Assembly: GCA_948567375.1 (NCBI GenBank)
Contig: OX419758.1
Span: 9,429,001-9,493,000 of the forward strand
DNA length: 64,000 bases
Source of the DNA: Lunularia cruciata
Lineage: Eukaryota > Streptophyta > Marchantiopsida > Lunulariales > Lunulariaceae
Direction: 5' to 3'
Shown here: positions 34,595-47,785 of the stretch, piece by piece
Layout: the number at the start of each line of letters is the position of its first letter
How positions within the stretch are numbered: the first letter of the stretch is position 1
Made by a program: the position numbers and the translations under genes
Notes under the pieces: model-generated
Seen by the model: only the letters and a program-made list of their open reading frames with translations
The model's database searches: none
What the model was told of the DNA's origin: nothing

Positions 34595-35011
34595 CTATCT
34601 TAGAATCTGGAGGACCTCTCGTAGATGTTGTTTGTGTTCTGTCATCGTGCTACTGTATACTAAGATATCATCCAAGAAGACAATAATAGACTTATCCAAG
34701 TATGGACAAAATATGTCATTCATTAGACTCATGAAAGTGGCAGGTGCATTGGTGAGGCCAAAAGGCATCACAAGATACTCAAAGTGGCCATACTTGGTTC
34801 GAAAAGCAGTTTTGTGCACATCCTCCTCTGCAATTTGGATTTGATTGTAACCGCTTTGCAAGTCCAATTTGGTGAAGTATCTTGCTCCATGGAGTTGATC
34901 AAACAGGTCATCCATGCGAGGTAAGGGGTATTTGTTCTTCACTGTTTGTTGATTGAGACCTTGATAGTCAATGCACATGCGCATTGTACCATCCTTCTTC
35001 TTCACAAACAA
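34595..35011 (-). pseudogene. Reverse transcriptase core
   Basis: A 138-codon frame with [19 protein letters not shown], the [12 protein letters not shown] block, [14 protein letters not shown] and the catalytic FLDDILVYS (the YxDD-type box). These are the palm and fingers motifs of gypsy RT. The frame ends at a stop near 34595, before the thumb. It is flanked by the protease upstream and RNase H downstream in the normal pol order. Confidence 0.95.
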
Positions 35012-35446
35012 GACATGGGCCCCATATGGTGATACGCTAGGTTAGATGAACCCTTTCTGCAACATCTCCTCAATTTGAGTCTTACACTCCTCCAACTCAT
35101 GAGGTGATAGGCGATATGGGGCCTTACAAGGAAGCGTCTTCCCCGAAAGTGTCTCAATTTTGTGATCTACTCGCCTTTTTGGTGGTAATCATGAGGGTAG
35201 ATCATCGGGAAAGACATCTTAAAACTCATCCACCACATCCTTCAATTTCTCAAGAATTTGTCCATTGAGTTATGCACTCTGGACTTCTCTTATTAGACCC
35301 ATAAAACATCTATTGGTCTTACAAACAGTTGCCGTCCCTACAACATATAGAGGTAGTTTCTGCCTATGTGATTTTTCTTTAACCCCAATGATTGACCATT
35401 TGTGGGTTCTCACTACTTCCTTTCTCCAATCCACCATAGGGTTGTA

Positions 35447-35836
35447 CTACTCCATCCATGGCATGCCTAAAATTGCATCATAAGGAGCTAACTGTATCAC
35501 TCGCCACTCAATTGCTTCCTGATATTCTCCTACAGAGAGGGTTACCCGTCTAGGTAATGATTCAATCCTCTCTGTTTGCCCATTTGGTAACTCTACTTCT
35601 TCACTTCCATCTCTCTCTAGATCCATTCCCAATCTTATTGCAATAGAGCAAGACAAGAAATACTCTGTTGCTCCCGGATCTATTAATACTCTCACTTGAT
35701 TACCTTCTAGGATTCCATTCACGACAATCAATTGTGAGGTTGCCTTTTGGGATCGTTGTGCATTATTCTTCTTCCTTCCCTCGCTTCTCTGCTTCTTTAT
35801 TGAGCCAGTAAGGCCGCAAGGTACATTTAATGGCAA
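35447..35836 (-). pseudogene. Retroviral-type aspartic protease
   Basis: A 129-codon frame containing VLIDPGATEYFLS, where the normal active-site Asp-Ser/Thr-Gly has become Asp-Pro-Gly, and the downstream YDAILGMPWM motif. The enzyme would cut the polyprotein, but the Pro substitution probably kills it. It lies in the same frame as the RT and RNase H pieces. Confidence 0.88.
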
Positions 35837-35939
35837 TCTTCATTTTCCGAAGTGATTTCCACCTCCTCCTCGTCAATGTGCCTCTCCATGTTGTTCAAAG
35901 ATTGCCTGAACGAAGGCCGAGAGCATCTAGGGAAACAAG

Positions 35940-36914
35940 TGCGACAATTGGTAGATATGTGCCCAATACGGCCACAATTGTAACAATGGCGTGGTTCTCC
36001 TTGAGTCCCTTCTCCTCATGGGACTCCATCTCTTCATTCTTCTGCCCGCCCCCGCTCCCCTTGAAGCCATCGTGCTCCTCGATCCCGGAATGAAAGGTTG
36101 CTCAATTCGATCGGTACTGGTCCACCCATGTGTGGCATTTCTGCCCGATAATGTTGAGGTGGAGCTACTCCTTCACCTCCACCTAATGCTCCTGCTATTC
36201 TCTACGCACAAGCAATGGCTTCAAATACCGTGCGAAGATTTTGCACCATGACTTCTTGGCAAATCCGCTCTTTCAACCCTCGTTTGAAATTGTCAAGAGC
36301 CTCTGCTGGACTCATGTCAATAATTGTGACTTGTAGATCCAAAAAAGCCTCCACATACTCTTGAACGCTATTCTTTTGTCTCAATCCCCATAGTTGGGTT
36401 CGAGCCATCTGCACAGAATCCACCAATTGGAAATTCTTTAGCAGTCCTTCTTGCATTGCTGTCCATGTGACCTCCCTTCTCTCTGCCAGCATAGATCGTT
36501 CCCAAGCATCATACCATGTGAGGGCTTTATTAGTCAAGTACCCACATGCAAACATGCTTGTAGCATGCTCAGTGATCTCTGTTGAGAACAATCAGAAATA
36601 TCGATTCATTCTTGAGATCCAATTTTCCACTACTCCCATCGAACGCAGCCCCTTGTAAAGTTTGATGTTGCAGGTCTTCTTCATCCGGAGTAGCAATGTG
36701 GCTTCATTGTTGTAGGGTTCGTAGGCGCGGATGCCTCTCCAAGTACTTCAGTCGCAGGTACTGGGTTTTGAGACGGCTCTTCTTCTTGCATGGCTTGATC
36801 ATTCCTAAGGATATGCACTTGACTTTGTAATCTCTCCATGGTCATCTTAATCTCTCAAAATTCATTCAACATCCCTTGCATTCCTTGCACCAACTCTTGC
36901 AATTGCGGATCCAT
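35940..36914 (-). pseudogene. Gag with zinc knuckle
   Basis: The likely gag start is the ATG at 36912-36914 (MDPQLQELVQGMQG). A TGA interrupts at about codon 20, and the frame must shift before the next block. The 36202-36591 frame is a retrotransposon gag domain (TNKALTWYDAWERSM and LKNFQ... and FKRGLKERICQEV). At about 35945-35990 a CCHC knuckle reads CYNCGRIGHISTNC. Gag forms the particle and packages RNA. Three frames are used, so the gene is broken. Confidence 0.88.
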
Positions 36915-37499
36915 GGTTCCTGCAACACTCAATTGCTAATGTCTAATATAGAGTCAATATAATCACTCTAGAAGGCACACAAACTATCGGAACTACCATT
37001 GGGACCTCAGAAGCTATCACTCGTGGATAATACTCCTCACCAAAATTCCTAACCACAAAATCTCTAAATATCAATTTTGGCCTCACTACATAACGGATTT
37101 CTACTTGAGTGTTGACAGGGAGAGGATTTGGGACATTCATATCCATTTTATCATAATAGAATGTAGATTGTGAAATCCTACTCTCTGTCATATAGCACCA
37201 CAGGTAGAATCACCGGGTTTGGTGAGTTCATCACTCTGTCCATGAATTCGGCGCCAAAGTGATAAACTAACGATACCCTCATCTGCTCACACTAGATATA
37301 CATAACCTTGATGTGGAATGGGTTTGAGAATGGAAAGCTAGGTGCGGGAAATTGGCCTCTCGGTGTATCTATCCCATCCGCTCTCTAAAGCCCTTCCTAA
37401 GTCTAGCAACTACTCTACGTTCTCCACCTCAAATTACTCAGTTTCAGTAGTTCATGCTATTCCAAGAGGGGTGATCCACTCTCTTGGACTAAAACAATC
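36915..37499 (-). other. Chromovirus 5' leader
   Basis: About 585 bp between the primer site and the gag start. There is no supported coding region; an 82-codon minus frame is probably chance. Packaging signals would be expected here but cannot be recognised by eye. Confidence 0.5.
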
Positions 37500-37511
37500 G
37501 CTCTGATACCA
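37500..37511 (-). promoter_or_regulatory. Primer-binding site for initiator tRNA-Met
   Basis: The minus strand reads TGGTATCAGAGC, complementary to the 3' end of plant initiator tRNA-Met, one base away from the 5' LTR. It starts minus-strand cDNA synthesis. Confidence 0.95.
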
Positions 37512-37512
37512 T

Positions 37513-38248
37513 TGTAATACTCCGAGGACAAGAGAAGAGAAAAAACATAGATTGCACACTCAAACAATCGATGCCCCAAGGGAGCACCTTCTCTTTATTA
37601 TATAGACAAAGAGGATCTCCGCCAAGGAAGCTCCACCATAGGATTAGGGACACAGATAGGTGACATGTCAGCAAGCTCCACCCTTGGATAACTTACTTGG
37701 ATGGGTGACATGTCTGGTCTAGGTCCTATCTGGTTGGTAAAACAAGCTTTGACCAAAGGGAATCTTTTAGGGAATCTTCCTATAAGAATCCAAAAATTAC
37801 GTAAGGTACCGTTGGAAAGCTCTTGACGAGACAAAGCAGGGGAGAGGGAAGGCTAGCCTATTCTCTGTTGTGGGGAAGATTCCACACATTTTTGAGGCCT
37901 AATTCATCCGTTTAGGCCTCCGAAATTGCCTTCAAAGATTTTAGGCATATTTCGGTTCCTACTCTATTAGTAGAAGTCCCCTTTTGGTGATACCTGTTTC
38001 TGATCTGTTTAGTCCATCATATGTAACATCCTTCCAGATGTTACAAAACCAATTCTCACCTTTAAATCATATGTCTAGCTATTCGTTCTAAGGTTCTCAA
38101 GTCTATTTCGATTTCTGCCCTATTTGTAGAAGTACTCTTTTGGTGATACTTCTATCTGATCTATTTTGACCATCATGTATAACATCATTCTAGATGTTAC
38201 CAAACGGAATTTCACATCTAGATCATATGGCTAGCTCTTAGTATCACA
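37513..38248 (-). mobile_element. 5' LTR of the chromovirus
   Basis: 736 bp with TG...CA ends, matching the 3' LTR along its length. In the element's direction most of it is U3. A CTATATAATAAAG block lies only about 85-90 bp before the LTR end, leaving a very short R-U5. Confidence 0.95.
37594..37605 (-). promoter_or_regulatory. LTR TATA box overlapping an AATAAA signal
   Basis: On the minus strand CTATATAATAAA combines a TATA box and a polyadenylation hexamer. The same block recurs in the 3' LTR (near 31740-31751) and in the solo LTR at 1951-1962, so it is conserved in the family. Confidence 0.7.
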
Positions 38249-38640
38249 TTGGAATGCTACATCCATATCCTTCACTCTTATTGGTAAGAGTTATTTTGCA
38301 AAAATGTGCTCTCTTCCTACATTTTTGAGTCTTGCAACTTTTGCCAAAGGTCAAGAGAGGTCTTATTTGGCTAAGGATCATACTTATCTTTTCTGAAAAA
38401 GTGGAAGGAATAGGTTTGATCTAAGTTTTATAGTGTTGCTTGAACCATTACAATTTTTTGTTGGTATGCCCTTAAGGAGCAGTGTTATACTTTGCTTTTC
38501 TCTCTTTGTGGAGATGCCGGGTGCTTAGTTGTGGAGCTTATGGATGGGAGGTCATATGTAGCCTTATCACTAACAGTTTGAGCCCACTTGTTTGCCCAAC
38601 CATTGGAACTTTCTACCCTTGTTTCTGATGTTCCTTTTAT
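38249..38640. other. Gene-free flank after the target duplication
   Basis: TTGGA at 38249-38253 is the right target duplication. The rest has no gene or recognised repeat and would be contiguous with DNA left of 31653 before the insertion. Confidence 0.5.
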
Positions 38641-39710
38641 CACGTAGGGTAACAACGTGCAACCAAACCTATCATCATAACATGCACTTTTGGTCTACTA
38701 GTCATCACTTCAAGAATTACCAAAGAGAAATATAGAAAATGGATATAAAGAAAGAATCTAAGTGCAATGCATGCACACCAATCCAAGTGAACTATGCATA
38801 CAATCAAGCATGCAAGCATAGAGAGGATCCAAATAGAAGAAACTTGGAAGAAACTCTCCATGTTTTTGGTAGAAATATGCTTCAAAGCCTCTTTGCTCTA
38901 TTTGAGAGTTACTCTCAATCTGTATTCCAAGTTTACATCCAATATGTACTCTAGGTAGGGAAATTCTATACCTTTTTTGATGGGGAAATCTCTACAAGAC
39001 TCATATAGGAGATAAACTTTCCTGTATAGCTTCAATTTATATGTTCTACAACTCAATAGAACGCTTGTGAGATAATCATTTCAATGATATAAAGCAAACT
39101 TCAATTTGACCATTATACATATCTTGACAAGGTCTCAAACTTGGCTAGATTTTTGTAGTTCCAACCCTAATTTTGAAACCTTAAGTAATGCTCAAGTCTT
39201 GATCATTGTATAATTTTTGGCCAAATTTTGGCCTAGTGATTCATATAAAATAGTAAGGAACACTTTAGAAAGCTAAAATACTTTTACTCATGAATTCAAA
39301 TTAAAGATTTGATATTCAATTATAGTTGGACATAGAGTTAGTCCATTGAGCTTACAGTTATATTTTTAGTATCATTTGTTGGACTAGATCTCAATATATA
39401 TAAACATTAAGCCAACCAAATTTTTTCATAATAGTTTTTTGTGCTCCTTTCTAAAACTCTATAGATTTTGATAGCTTAATCTAACCCAGTCACTAGGTGT
39501 GGATCAATTCCCAAGTTGGGCTAACTTTTGAGCTCTACATACCTAGGTATACTTGATCCAAGACCATGAATTATCTATTTGAAAAATTCACATGAAACCT
39601 TCACATAAAGATACAAGATCTAAACACCAACAATAATAGAAAGTTTCATAACTTGATTCAAACCAAAACTTGAGAAGTGACAAAAACTTAAAACTTGATC
39701 ATAATCTCTT
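38640..39710. repeat. Dispersed repeat R1, copy 1
   Basis: Starts with AACCTATCATCATAACATGCA-type text that recurs at about 41575 and 47085. The following sequence parallels 41570-42600 (CACACCAATCC.., ..GATCCAA.., then CTCTA..ACTCATAT..). No intact gene. The copies are probably LTRs or parts of one old element family. Confidence 0.55.
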
Positions 39711-39714
39711 CTAT

Positions 39715-40560
39715 CATGTGTATATACATTGTTACATCATAAACATTGATATAAATATCATACACTATAGAAGCACAACTCATACATTAACTCTAAAGTG
39801 TTGCAATAACCAATTCATTCTTATGCTTGAATCATACTCAAATTAGAGTTGTATTTGATTCTTCATTCAACAATCTGCCAACAATTGGCATTAATTACAA
39901 TCAAGCCACACTCACTCTAGCTAAGAGATTCTAGGTGACACTCATTGGCCTCTGTCCACCATAGCCAAGAACTCAAAGACTAAATGTCAAAAGTGAGCTC
40001 TCTAGAGTTGCAATTTGAATTATGCCCCTTTGTGTGACCTAGGTCTCTAGCCCTAATGACATCACTGATGGCACATTTTATGGTGCAAGTGATGGTGAGT
40101 TCCACCATGTGATCAATAGCCCTAACATGAAATCCAATTGCCACCAAGTAGTCCATGAGTAATTACCAAAATAACTATAATTGCCAACACTACCACTTTA
40201 GCATTTGAGCAGACTAGCTTCAATGCTACAAATGTTGTCATAGCTATCATGCATATATACATCACTACACAACATACATTGCTATCAACATCATTCACTA
40301 TACAAGGACAACTCACACATAAGTCATACATGAACTCTAAAATGCCACAATTGCCTCCTAGTTGGTGGTTAGGTCCCTCTAACTCTAGATAGCCATCTAC
40401 TCCAAGTATATGATATGCCCTATGGTGGGCAAAGATCAAGAGTCCAGGTGCTATCGAGCCCCATTGTTAATCACCTATCTATAATCTATACCACATACAA
40501 GGTGAACTAACTATAGATCAAGTACATCTAGGACATAACCACTATCCTTGAAGAACCAAT
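39715..40560. repeat. Dispersed repeat R2, related to the insert at 19515-20060
   Basis: Its first half matches the reverse complement of the nested insertion in the giant inverted repeat. Part of it (about 40070-40250) also recurs at 54690-54860 (ATGATCAATAGCCCTAACAT, then CCAAAATAACTAT and TTGCCAACACTA). No coding capacity. Confidence 0.6.
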
Positions 40561-41561
40561 GTGAGTAGAGGAGTCAAACCTGCTATATATCATCCTCTCA
40601 AACAACTATCACACACCAACATAATAGTAGCTCCACCCAAAGAGCTACATAACATACACCACAAGCTTGCATGTACAAGTGCCAAACTTGGGTCCATAGT
40701 GCCATCAATGTTTGGGAGGTGGCACAATGCACAATTGCACACATGATCCTTCCAAATAACATCATCATATCCTTCTAACAAAAAGACTCCAAAAGTCAAA
40801 ACATCATGCACTCTCAAGGTAGGTTGCCTATAGTAACATCATGTCATCAATGCAATTTGTTATAGATATACATAGTTACCTAGATGAAATTGACAGATTG
40901 AGTGTCAATAACCTCCTCCTCAAATAATAACATAGCATGAGGTATTTATATGACAAGAAATCATTAATTTTTCAAAGGCCATTGGCATCACTCTCCAAAA
41001 GATCTTTGCCCATTAAGGACATGCGCTCATCCATACGTTTGGATCATACAAGTCCAAAACTATAGTAGCATCACAACAAATGACTGTAGGTAAATCTGGA
41101 TATTATCCATAGAGTTGAAAGTAAGGAGAGAAGGGTGCTAAGGAGGCTTACTAGCTGAACCAATAGCCGATGGCCAACCAAGGTAACCAGAGATCTTAAT
41201 ATCCTAAGTGGCCTCTCTATAAACCATACTTATGCAATCCTCTCTTCACCATTTGAAACACTCTCTCTACTTAGCCATAAGTAAAGAGAGTGGTTCAAAT
41301 GGTGAGCTACTAGCACCCAAATCCCCTATTTTTTTTATCTGATCTCCTATCTATGTCCATCAACAACCTCCTTTCTAACTCTCCACCCTAGAAGTTTCAT
41401 GTTGAGTTCACCAACTATTGTACTTTGCCTTTCTCTCTCTCTGGGAACACATAACATGCCTAGCTATGGAGACTATCAATCAAAGGTTGTGCATGGAGTG
41501 CACGGGGTACCCAACGAGTAGAACACTTCACTCTCAGTTCTAAGATTTCTTCTATCGGGTA
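40561..41561. other. Gene-free repeat-like stretch
   Basis: Short frames only (up to 75 codons). A nearly palindromic pair TCTCTCTACTTAGCCATAAG / GTAAAGAGAGTGGTTCAAAT surrounds 41255-41300 and could fold. No function assigned. Confidence 0.3.
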
Positions 41562-43560
41562 CGGGGTAACGGCAACCTAACCTATCATCATAACATGCAT
41601 TCTTGGTCTATTGGTCATCACTTCTAGCATTATCAAAGAGAAATACACAGCACTCCTAAAAGAAAAGAACCAAATCATAATGCACACACACCAATCCAAA
41701 CCAATTGGGTGTACAAACAAGCATGTAAGTACAAAGAGGATCCAATCACAAGAATTCAAACAATAACTCTCTATGCTTTTGTTGGAAAAAAAGCTTTAGA
41801 GCCTTCTTGCTATATCATCAAGCTAATTTTAACTTGTACTCCAAGCTTCCTCCAATTTTTATTTCTGATTCAACCAATTTGTACTTCAATTGGGGAATCT
41901 CTATGTCTTCTCAATTGGAGAAACTCTACACAACTCATATGGACATAAATTTTTCTATATGACTTGAATTTGAGTGTTCTAGGTTTCATTAGAAAGTCTC
42001 TAAGATTAGCTTTCCAATGAGATGGAAAAGGTCTCAATTTGATCACTACAACTCCCCTGAAAATCTCTCAAATTTGGCCAGTTTTTTGTAGCTTTCACCT
42101 TAATTTTGAAATCCCTAATTTTAGGGTTTGCTCCTAATTCTTGGCAGCTTTTTCCAGATTTCTAGATCAGAGGTACACAATCCTTAAATTCACTCTTTCA
42201 ACCCAAAATCTCCAATCATAGTAATAAAGATGGGAGAATTGACACTCAATCATAATTGAGAACAAAAATACTCTATTGAGCTTATGATAATTTTTTTACT
42301 AGAACTTGTTGCATCAGATCTCACTCTCTATGAATCCAAAACTTACCAAATTTCCCATAGTAGTTTTTTGTGCCTTTGTTTAAATCTCTATAAATTTTGA
42401 TGGCCTAATCTAACCTCAATCCCTAGATATGGATCAATTTTGAGTTATACTAACTTGTGAGCTCTACAGACCCAAGTATACTTGATCAAAGACATTGAAT
42501 TTTCCTTTTGAGGAATTTATATGAAATCTTTGTATAAAGGTGAGAAATCTAATCACCAACAACGTTAGAAATTTTGATATGGTGACTCAAACCACAACCA
42601 AAACTCCAAATCTGATCATCAACTCTTCTCCAACACCTTACGTCTCAAAAGCTTCAACTTCAATAAGATCTGATTTGATCTTGATCCAAAACTAGAATTT
42701 CTTGTGCTCAATGCTATAAGAACTTTACCTACTCTCCAATCCTATTGATAGATCATTAAAAGGTCTTATGAAGTTCTCCAAATGGCCTACTTTGTGCTCT
42801 TGGGTATCAATTCTACCCACTTGATTCAATTGATAATATCCTTCCTCAAATTTTTTCAAATCATCTATTTTCTATCTCCAGATTTCACCCTATTAGCTCT
42901 TCTCTCCAACTATGGTTCTTATTTCTTGAATGCCTTCCTTGAACTGCCTCGATGGTCAAAAAAACTCCAAACTTCTCCTCATGAGACGCAATCTCTTGCA
43001 AATTTGTCATGTAGTCTTTTCAATTTTTGACAAATGGACCCCACAACTCCACCTTAAATCTTATGAGCAAAAATTGAGGTGTTCCTCATCTATAGGAGTA
43101 CATAGATTGTCAAATTCCAAACTTGCTTGTAAGTAAGCACCAAAAAGACGATAGGATCCAAGTTTCACATCATCGACTCCATGAATTGCCACTCCAAAAT
43201 GTACCACCATCTAGTCCCATAAGCCATCATAGTATAGAATCTAAGCATGATGAGAAAAGGATTTGGGAGTAGCAGATCAGGAGTATGGGATATCTCATGC
43301 TCAAATGTTGCCTCCGATGCTCTACCAATTGTGCTCTACTACAACTCTCACTCCCAACGTCCTCTTCCCTCTTGAGACTCCTCAACTAAAAACACACCCG
43401 TCTCTCCACTCTCTCTCACCTATATACATCAGAGGCCTTGAACAAGATAAGATTGTAACTCACATGGCCAATAGCATGCATGTACATAGATTACTCACAT
43501 TGCAACGTCTCATCTGTGGGATCTATCATACAACCTACTCCACTAATGTGAAGATAACCA
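41562..43560. repeat. Dispersed repeat R1, longer copy
   Basis: Begins with GGGTAACGGCAACCTAACCT and the CATCATAACATGCA word. It parallels 38640-39710, and its later part parallels 54860-55690 (GGATTTGGGAGTAGCAGAT against GGATTTGGGAGTGGCAGAT). It contains open frames up to 126 codons without domains. It borders gag relic B, which makes an LTR role likely, but ends are not resolved. Confidence 0.5.
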
Positions 43561-43569
43561 TGATAATTT

Positions 43570-46170
43570 ACTTTTTTACAGGCTATAAAAACCACAACAT
43601 GACAACATATACAAGAATCACCCATCAAAGAGATGTTTTCTAAAATGTAGGCTAGAGAAATGGATTGATGAACTTGGAAATGTTGGAGTATACATATCAT
43701 CTCCCAAAACACACCAGAATGGAGATTCTATAGATCCTAACCTTGGCCAACATGGGTATGTCCTTGACATGGCCATCTAGAAATCACCAAAAAATGGGAC
43801 CATGTCTAGCCAAATCTTATACCCCTAGCAAGGAAATGTTTCTTGGTAGGGTCTTTTAGTAACCCTTGACAGTTGACATTAGTAATAACTTAGGATACCA
43901 ATAGACCAAATGTGCCATATGATGTAGAAAAACTCACCTAGCAACCTCATCTTGCTCCACATACAAGTACCTCTAAACTCATCAATTTTCCTATAGTACC
44001 ATAGCTAGTCCAGTGCTAATCCCACCAAACAATTCCAATAGATATACTCCCTCTATTAGATGTTGCCAAGCAATGAGTGTGGTATTCAAAGGTGAAAAGG
44101 TACTAGACTCTAGAGACTCATCCTCACACTAGTCTTGTGGTGGTACAAAGGCTCCACTCCAAGCCTATTGCACCAATTGATCCATATGCTATTGCAATGT
44201 TGCCTTGGAACTCCATAATAGAACATCTAAGGTGGATGAAAAAAGCCTACTTGTACTCCAAATCTGAGTGATCTCCTGTAGTTTCCTTGACATGAGCGTT
44301 CCCCTCCAATAACTCACCAAGCCAAATAACAAAACCATTGAAAGTTGAAACTAATTCCATGGTCCTTGATAATAGTGAGCCAAGACTACCACTACTAAAG
44401 TGCACTAGTAGGCAACATACTTATCCTTCACTTGAGTGCTAACTTGGCCTATAGGAAGTTGTCTCCTCCCAATAATCAATATTTAAACTCATGGAGTATA
44501 ACATTGCTCCACCAACTAGCACATCATATGACTTTACTATTGTTGTAATGGACAGAACTCTCACCATAGAGCTATCAATTGATGACCAAGCTAAATCTGG
44601 ATAATTAGCTCTTACATGTGATGTATTGTGTAGAACCATCCCTTAGAGATGTTTGGATCTAAAATGGATACCTCTCCATATCAATCTTCCATAGCTCAAG
44701 ATTGACAATTGCTGCCTTCCCAACATAAGGTACTATGCACCGGAGTGTAATAAGACCCTTTGTGGTGTATAGACTTCCCCTAAAGGTCCTACCAAATGGA
44801 AAATTCTACTCTAGTTGTCTAATAAGACAACTCTATGTTTGAACCAAGCTCAATCAAAGGCAAGTCTAGCTAGTACCTTCTCTCACCTACCTATTGTTGC
44901 TTGCCATAAACCACTAGTTGTTGAGTGGATCCCATGCTCCTCAGCCAAGCCAACTCCATTATCAACCACCTTTGCTCTAGCAATAAGAACTACATCATCC
45001 CTACTCTCACAATGTGTGGCAACCAATTGGAACATTAGAGTTAGGTCAACTCCCAATGTAAACATGTCACTGGTTGAAAACAAATGGAAACATATAATCA
45101 ATTAAGTCTCCTCCAACATTAAGCTAGACTCAATCTATGCAATAATAAGTGGTTGATTAGCATCTAGTCTATCATGCATTCCATCACCAGCTACCACACC
45201 TACATTAGGATGTTTAAGAGCCAAGGATATCATCTCTAATGCCTTAAAGAGTATGAAAGATTGGGGGAGTCTGATCTATCTACAAACCTCTCTTCTCTAT
45301 GGGTCCAAATCCATTGATGCTCCTCTAGGATTTAGAGCATATCCTACACTTCTAGTCATTATGGTAGATGCATCTACCTGTGTTGCTCTACACATAAAGT
45401 CTTAGATGTCTCTATCACCAGCATAAGAGGTGGAAGCCTAAGTACTCAAATCTGACCTCCTCTAAGCTATGGCCATGCTAGCCAATCTTTGCTCCAATTG
45501 CTCAATTTGAGAGTGATGGTTGTATTAGAAGCAAGGGTAGGTACTGCACCCTTACCAAGTGTAGGTCTTCTACCACCACCTCCACCACCTTGTCTTCCAT
45601 GACTTGGAGCTTCTCTACTACCAACCATAATAGCGCAACCACTTCATAACTCCAAGTGATGGTCAAAGCATCGGTCCTTGGTGTGACCAAAACTGTGGCA
45701 ATGATCACATTGTCTTTGTGTTGGCTATGATGCACCCGAGCTATCATGTTCACAACCTTGAGTGCATTATTTCTTGTGGTGAGGTCCATCACAAGTTCAA
45801 CAAGCAACACCACCACTCTTTGGGTACTACTTACCTAAAAATGAAAGTAAGGGTGCAATTGCCCTAGGCTTTCTACTCGCTCCATAAGATCTAGGTTGTT
45901 GACTTTGCCCTTGGAAGCCAACATGGTGTGGTGCACTCTATTGCACTCTGCTGCACTCTAGAAGAAGTAACAACTATAGATGAGGTCTCTTTACCAAGTC
46001 TAGGTGTCACCACTCTCTCCTCCACTATGTTAAGCTCAATATGCTCAACCAAACTAAAGACCACTGCTAAAGAAGGTTAGGTAGCCTGTAACAACATAAC
46101 ATCACACACGCTATGCTACAACTCCTTGTCTAAGAACCCATACCAAATTGGATTGCTTGGGCCTCAATAA
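43570..46170 (-). pseudogene. Retrotransposon gag relic B (zinc knuckle)
   Basis: A longer copy of relic A (2051-3456). On the minus strand an intact CCHC knuckle, CDHCHSFGHTKDRC, lies at 45668-45709. The companion knuckle at about 45760-45800 has stops in place of key residues, the converse of relic A. It has about 1 kb (44.15-45.14 kb) absent from relic A. Frames are short (at most 104 codons), so it is inactive. Confidence 0.6.
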
Positions 46171-47785
46171 CTCTTTGAGTGAAACATATCAACCATCTCA
46201 TGCGAGTTTATGCCTTGCATAGGCTTTCTCTAGCCTTTTGCTAGAACTCTTGCAAGCTTCTCAACTTGTCAGACCACACTCCTTGGAAGTTCTACCTCAA
46301 ACACTAGAATAAATCTACCATGGAGTTAAACTGTAGTATTGAACTACCTCCTATAATGGTACCTACACTCATAGTAGCACAATTTCTAACCAATGCATCT
46401 CCATAAGATACACCAATGCTACTAGAGCTAGAAATTGTGAGTACTACCAATCTACCCCTAGAAATCGAGTCTAAAGTGATGGAGATGTAGTTCAAAGACC
46501 AATACTACCTCCATAGCTTGATCTCTTCCAAGTGAGTTCTCTTGAACTCATGATAGTCATCCATTGGTAGACCCTCAAAGTGATTAGAATAACCCTTTTT
46601 ATGCCATCAAGGGTGTGAACAAAGTCAAGTTCTGCACCTATTATCAATCACATCAACTATCAAACTCCTAGATGAAGTTATCCAACCGAATGGTACTCAT
46701 TATACCAGAGTAGCACCTAGGGCCTTTGGAGGCCCCATAAATCTTGTCCACATCCTAAAACAACGATGCAAACATCCCATGTGCACTCTCAATTGAATCG
46801 ACTCTTGTATCAAACTCCAAAGTAGAGTCAATCTAGTCCTTCATTGTTACCTAAGATATAGGTTGATACCAAGTACCACCATGGGTAAACCCATTATGTA
46901 TGTAGCAATTTCTCCTTTGGAATTCCCAAAGAACTCTATATGACAATGAAACACAAATTGGAACCATAACCATCCACAAGTACCCCACAAAGGACCACCA
47001 CTAAGTGCCACCCCCAACTGAACACCACTCACTAATATAGCTCTAATGCAACAGCTACACAAGGGAAAAGGGTGATATATAACCTACCATCATAACATGC
47101 ACTCACAGTCTAAAGATCATCATTTCTTGCTTCATTGGAGAGAAACATAGATAGTTTGATTGGTCATCACTCCAATTTCATTACCAAGAGCACAAAAGAG
47201 TACCACTGCTCTAAAGTTAGGGCACCTCACACAAACATGGTGTACAAACATGAAGTAGAGAATAAAGGGTCCAATCACAAGATGTCTAAACAAAACTCTC
47301 AATCTCATAAATCAACATGGGATTGACTCCATTTGGCATTTAACATTATAGGAATGTATACCTACTTCTAAGCTACTAAGATCACTAACAATGAGGTCAA
47401 ACTGCCTCTCCTAGCCAAAGTTACATATGTATAGGTATCAATCGACCAATTATTAGGACAACAAGTGAAGGTAGACTAGTTGGCTAGGGCACCAATGTAG
47501 GAACTAGAGACCTAGGGTATTGTGTGCAATCTAGAAGGGTGGGCAGAGTTTTCCAAATGATGACCAAAACCTCATCTAAATTGGCTAGCTTCATGCCAAC
47601 AAGTTTTAAACCATAGCCTTATGCTTCTAAATGCTAAAGTTTAGCAAAATGAGGCCTTTCTTCTTGCCAATTTGGACTCTCTAAATTTAGCTAACCTTCA
47701 CAAATTTGAGCACTAGACTTGGTAAGTCAAGCAACGTCCAACTTTGGACAACCTTTGCCAACTTGACTTCCAAAATCTGGACAAC
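46171..47785. other. Degraded repeat sequence with a third R1 start
   Basis: No gene is recognised. At about 47080-47160 the R1 opening recurs (ACCTACCATCATAACATGCAC). The remainder is stop-dense and resembles the flanks of relics A and B. Confidence 0.4.

Larger units (their letters stand above)
31658..38248 (-). mobile_element. Ty3/gypsy chromovirus, complete but inactive
   Basis: A 6.6-kb element bounded by two LTRs and a 5-bp target duplication. In order on the minus strand it holds a tRNA-iMet primer site, gag, protease, reverse transcriptase, RNase H, integrase, GPY/F module, chromodomain, polypurine tract and 3' LTR. Chromodomains of this clade steer integration toward marked chromatin. 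Gag, pol and integrase pieces lie in three different frames, and stops occur early in gag, so the element cannot move by itself. Solo or partial LTRs of the same family occur at 1309-2050, 47786-48573 and 48912-49442. Confidence 0.95.

Noticed and set aside
32392-37512. Functional retrotransposon genes
   Set aside because: Domains are clear but gag, pol and integrase are in different frames with internal stops, so I list them as pseudogenes.
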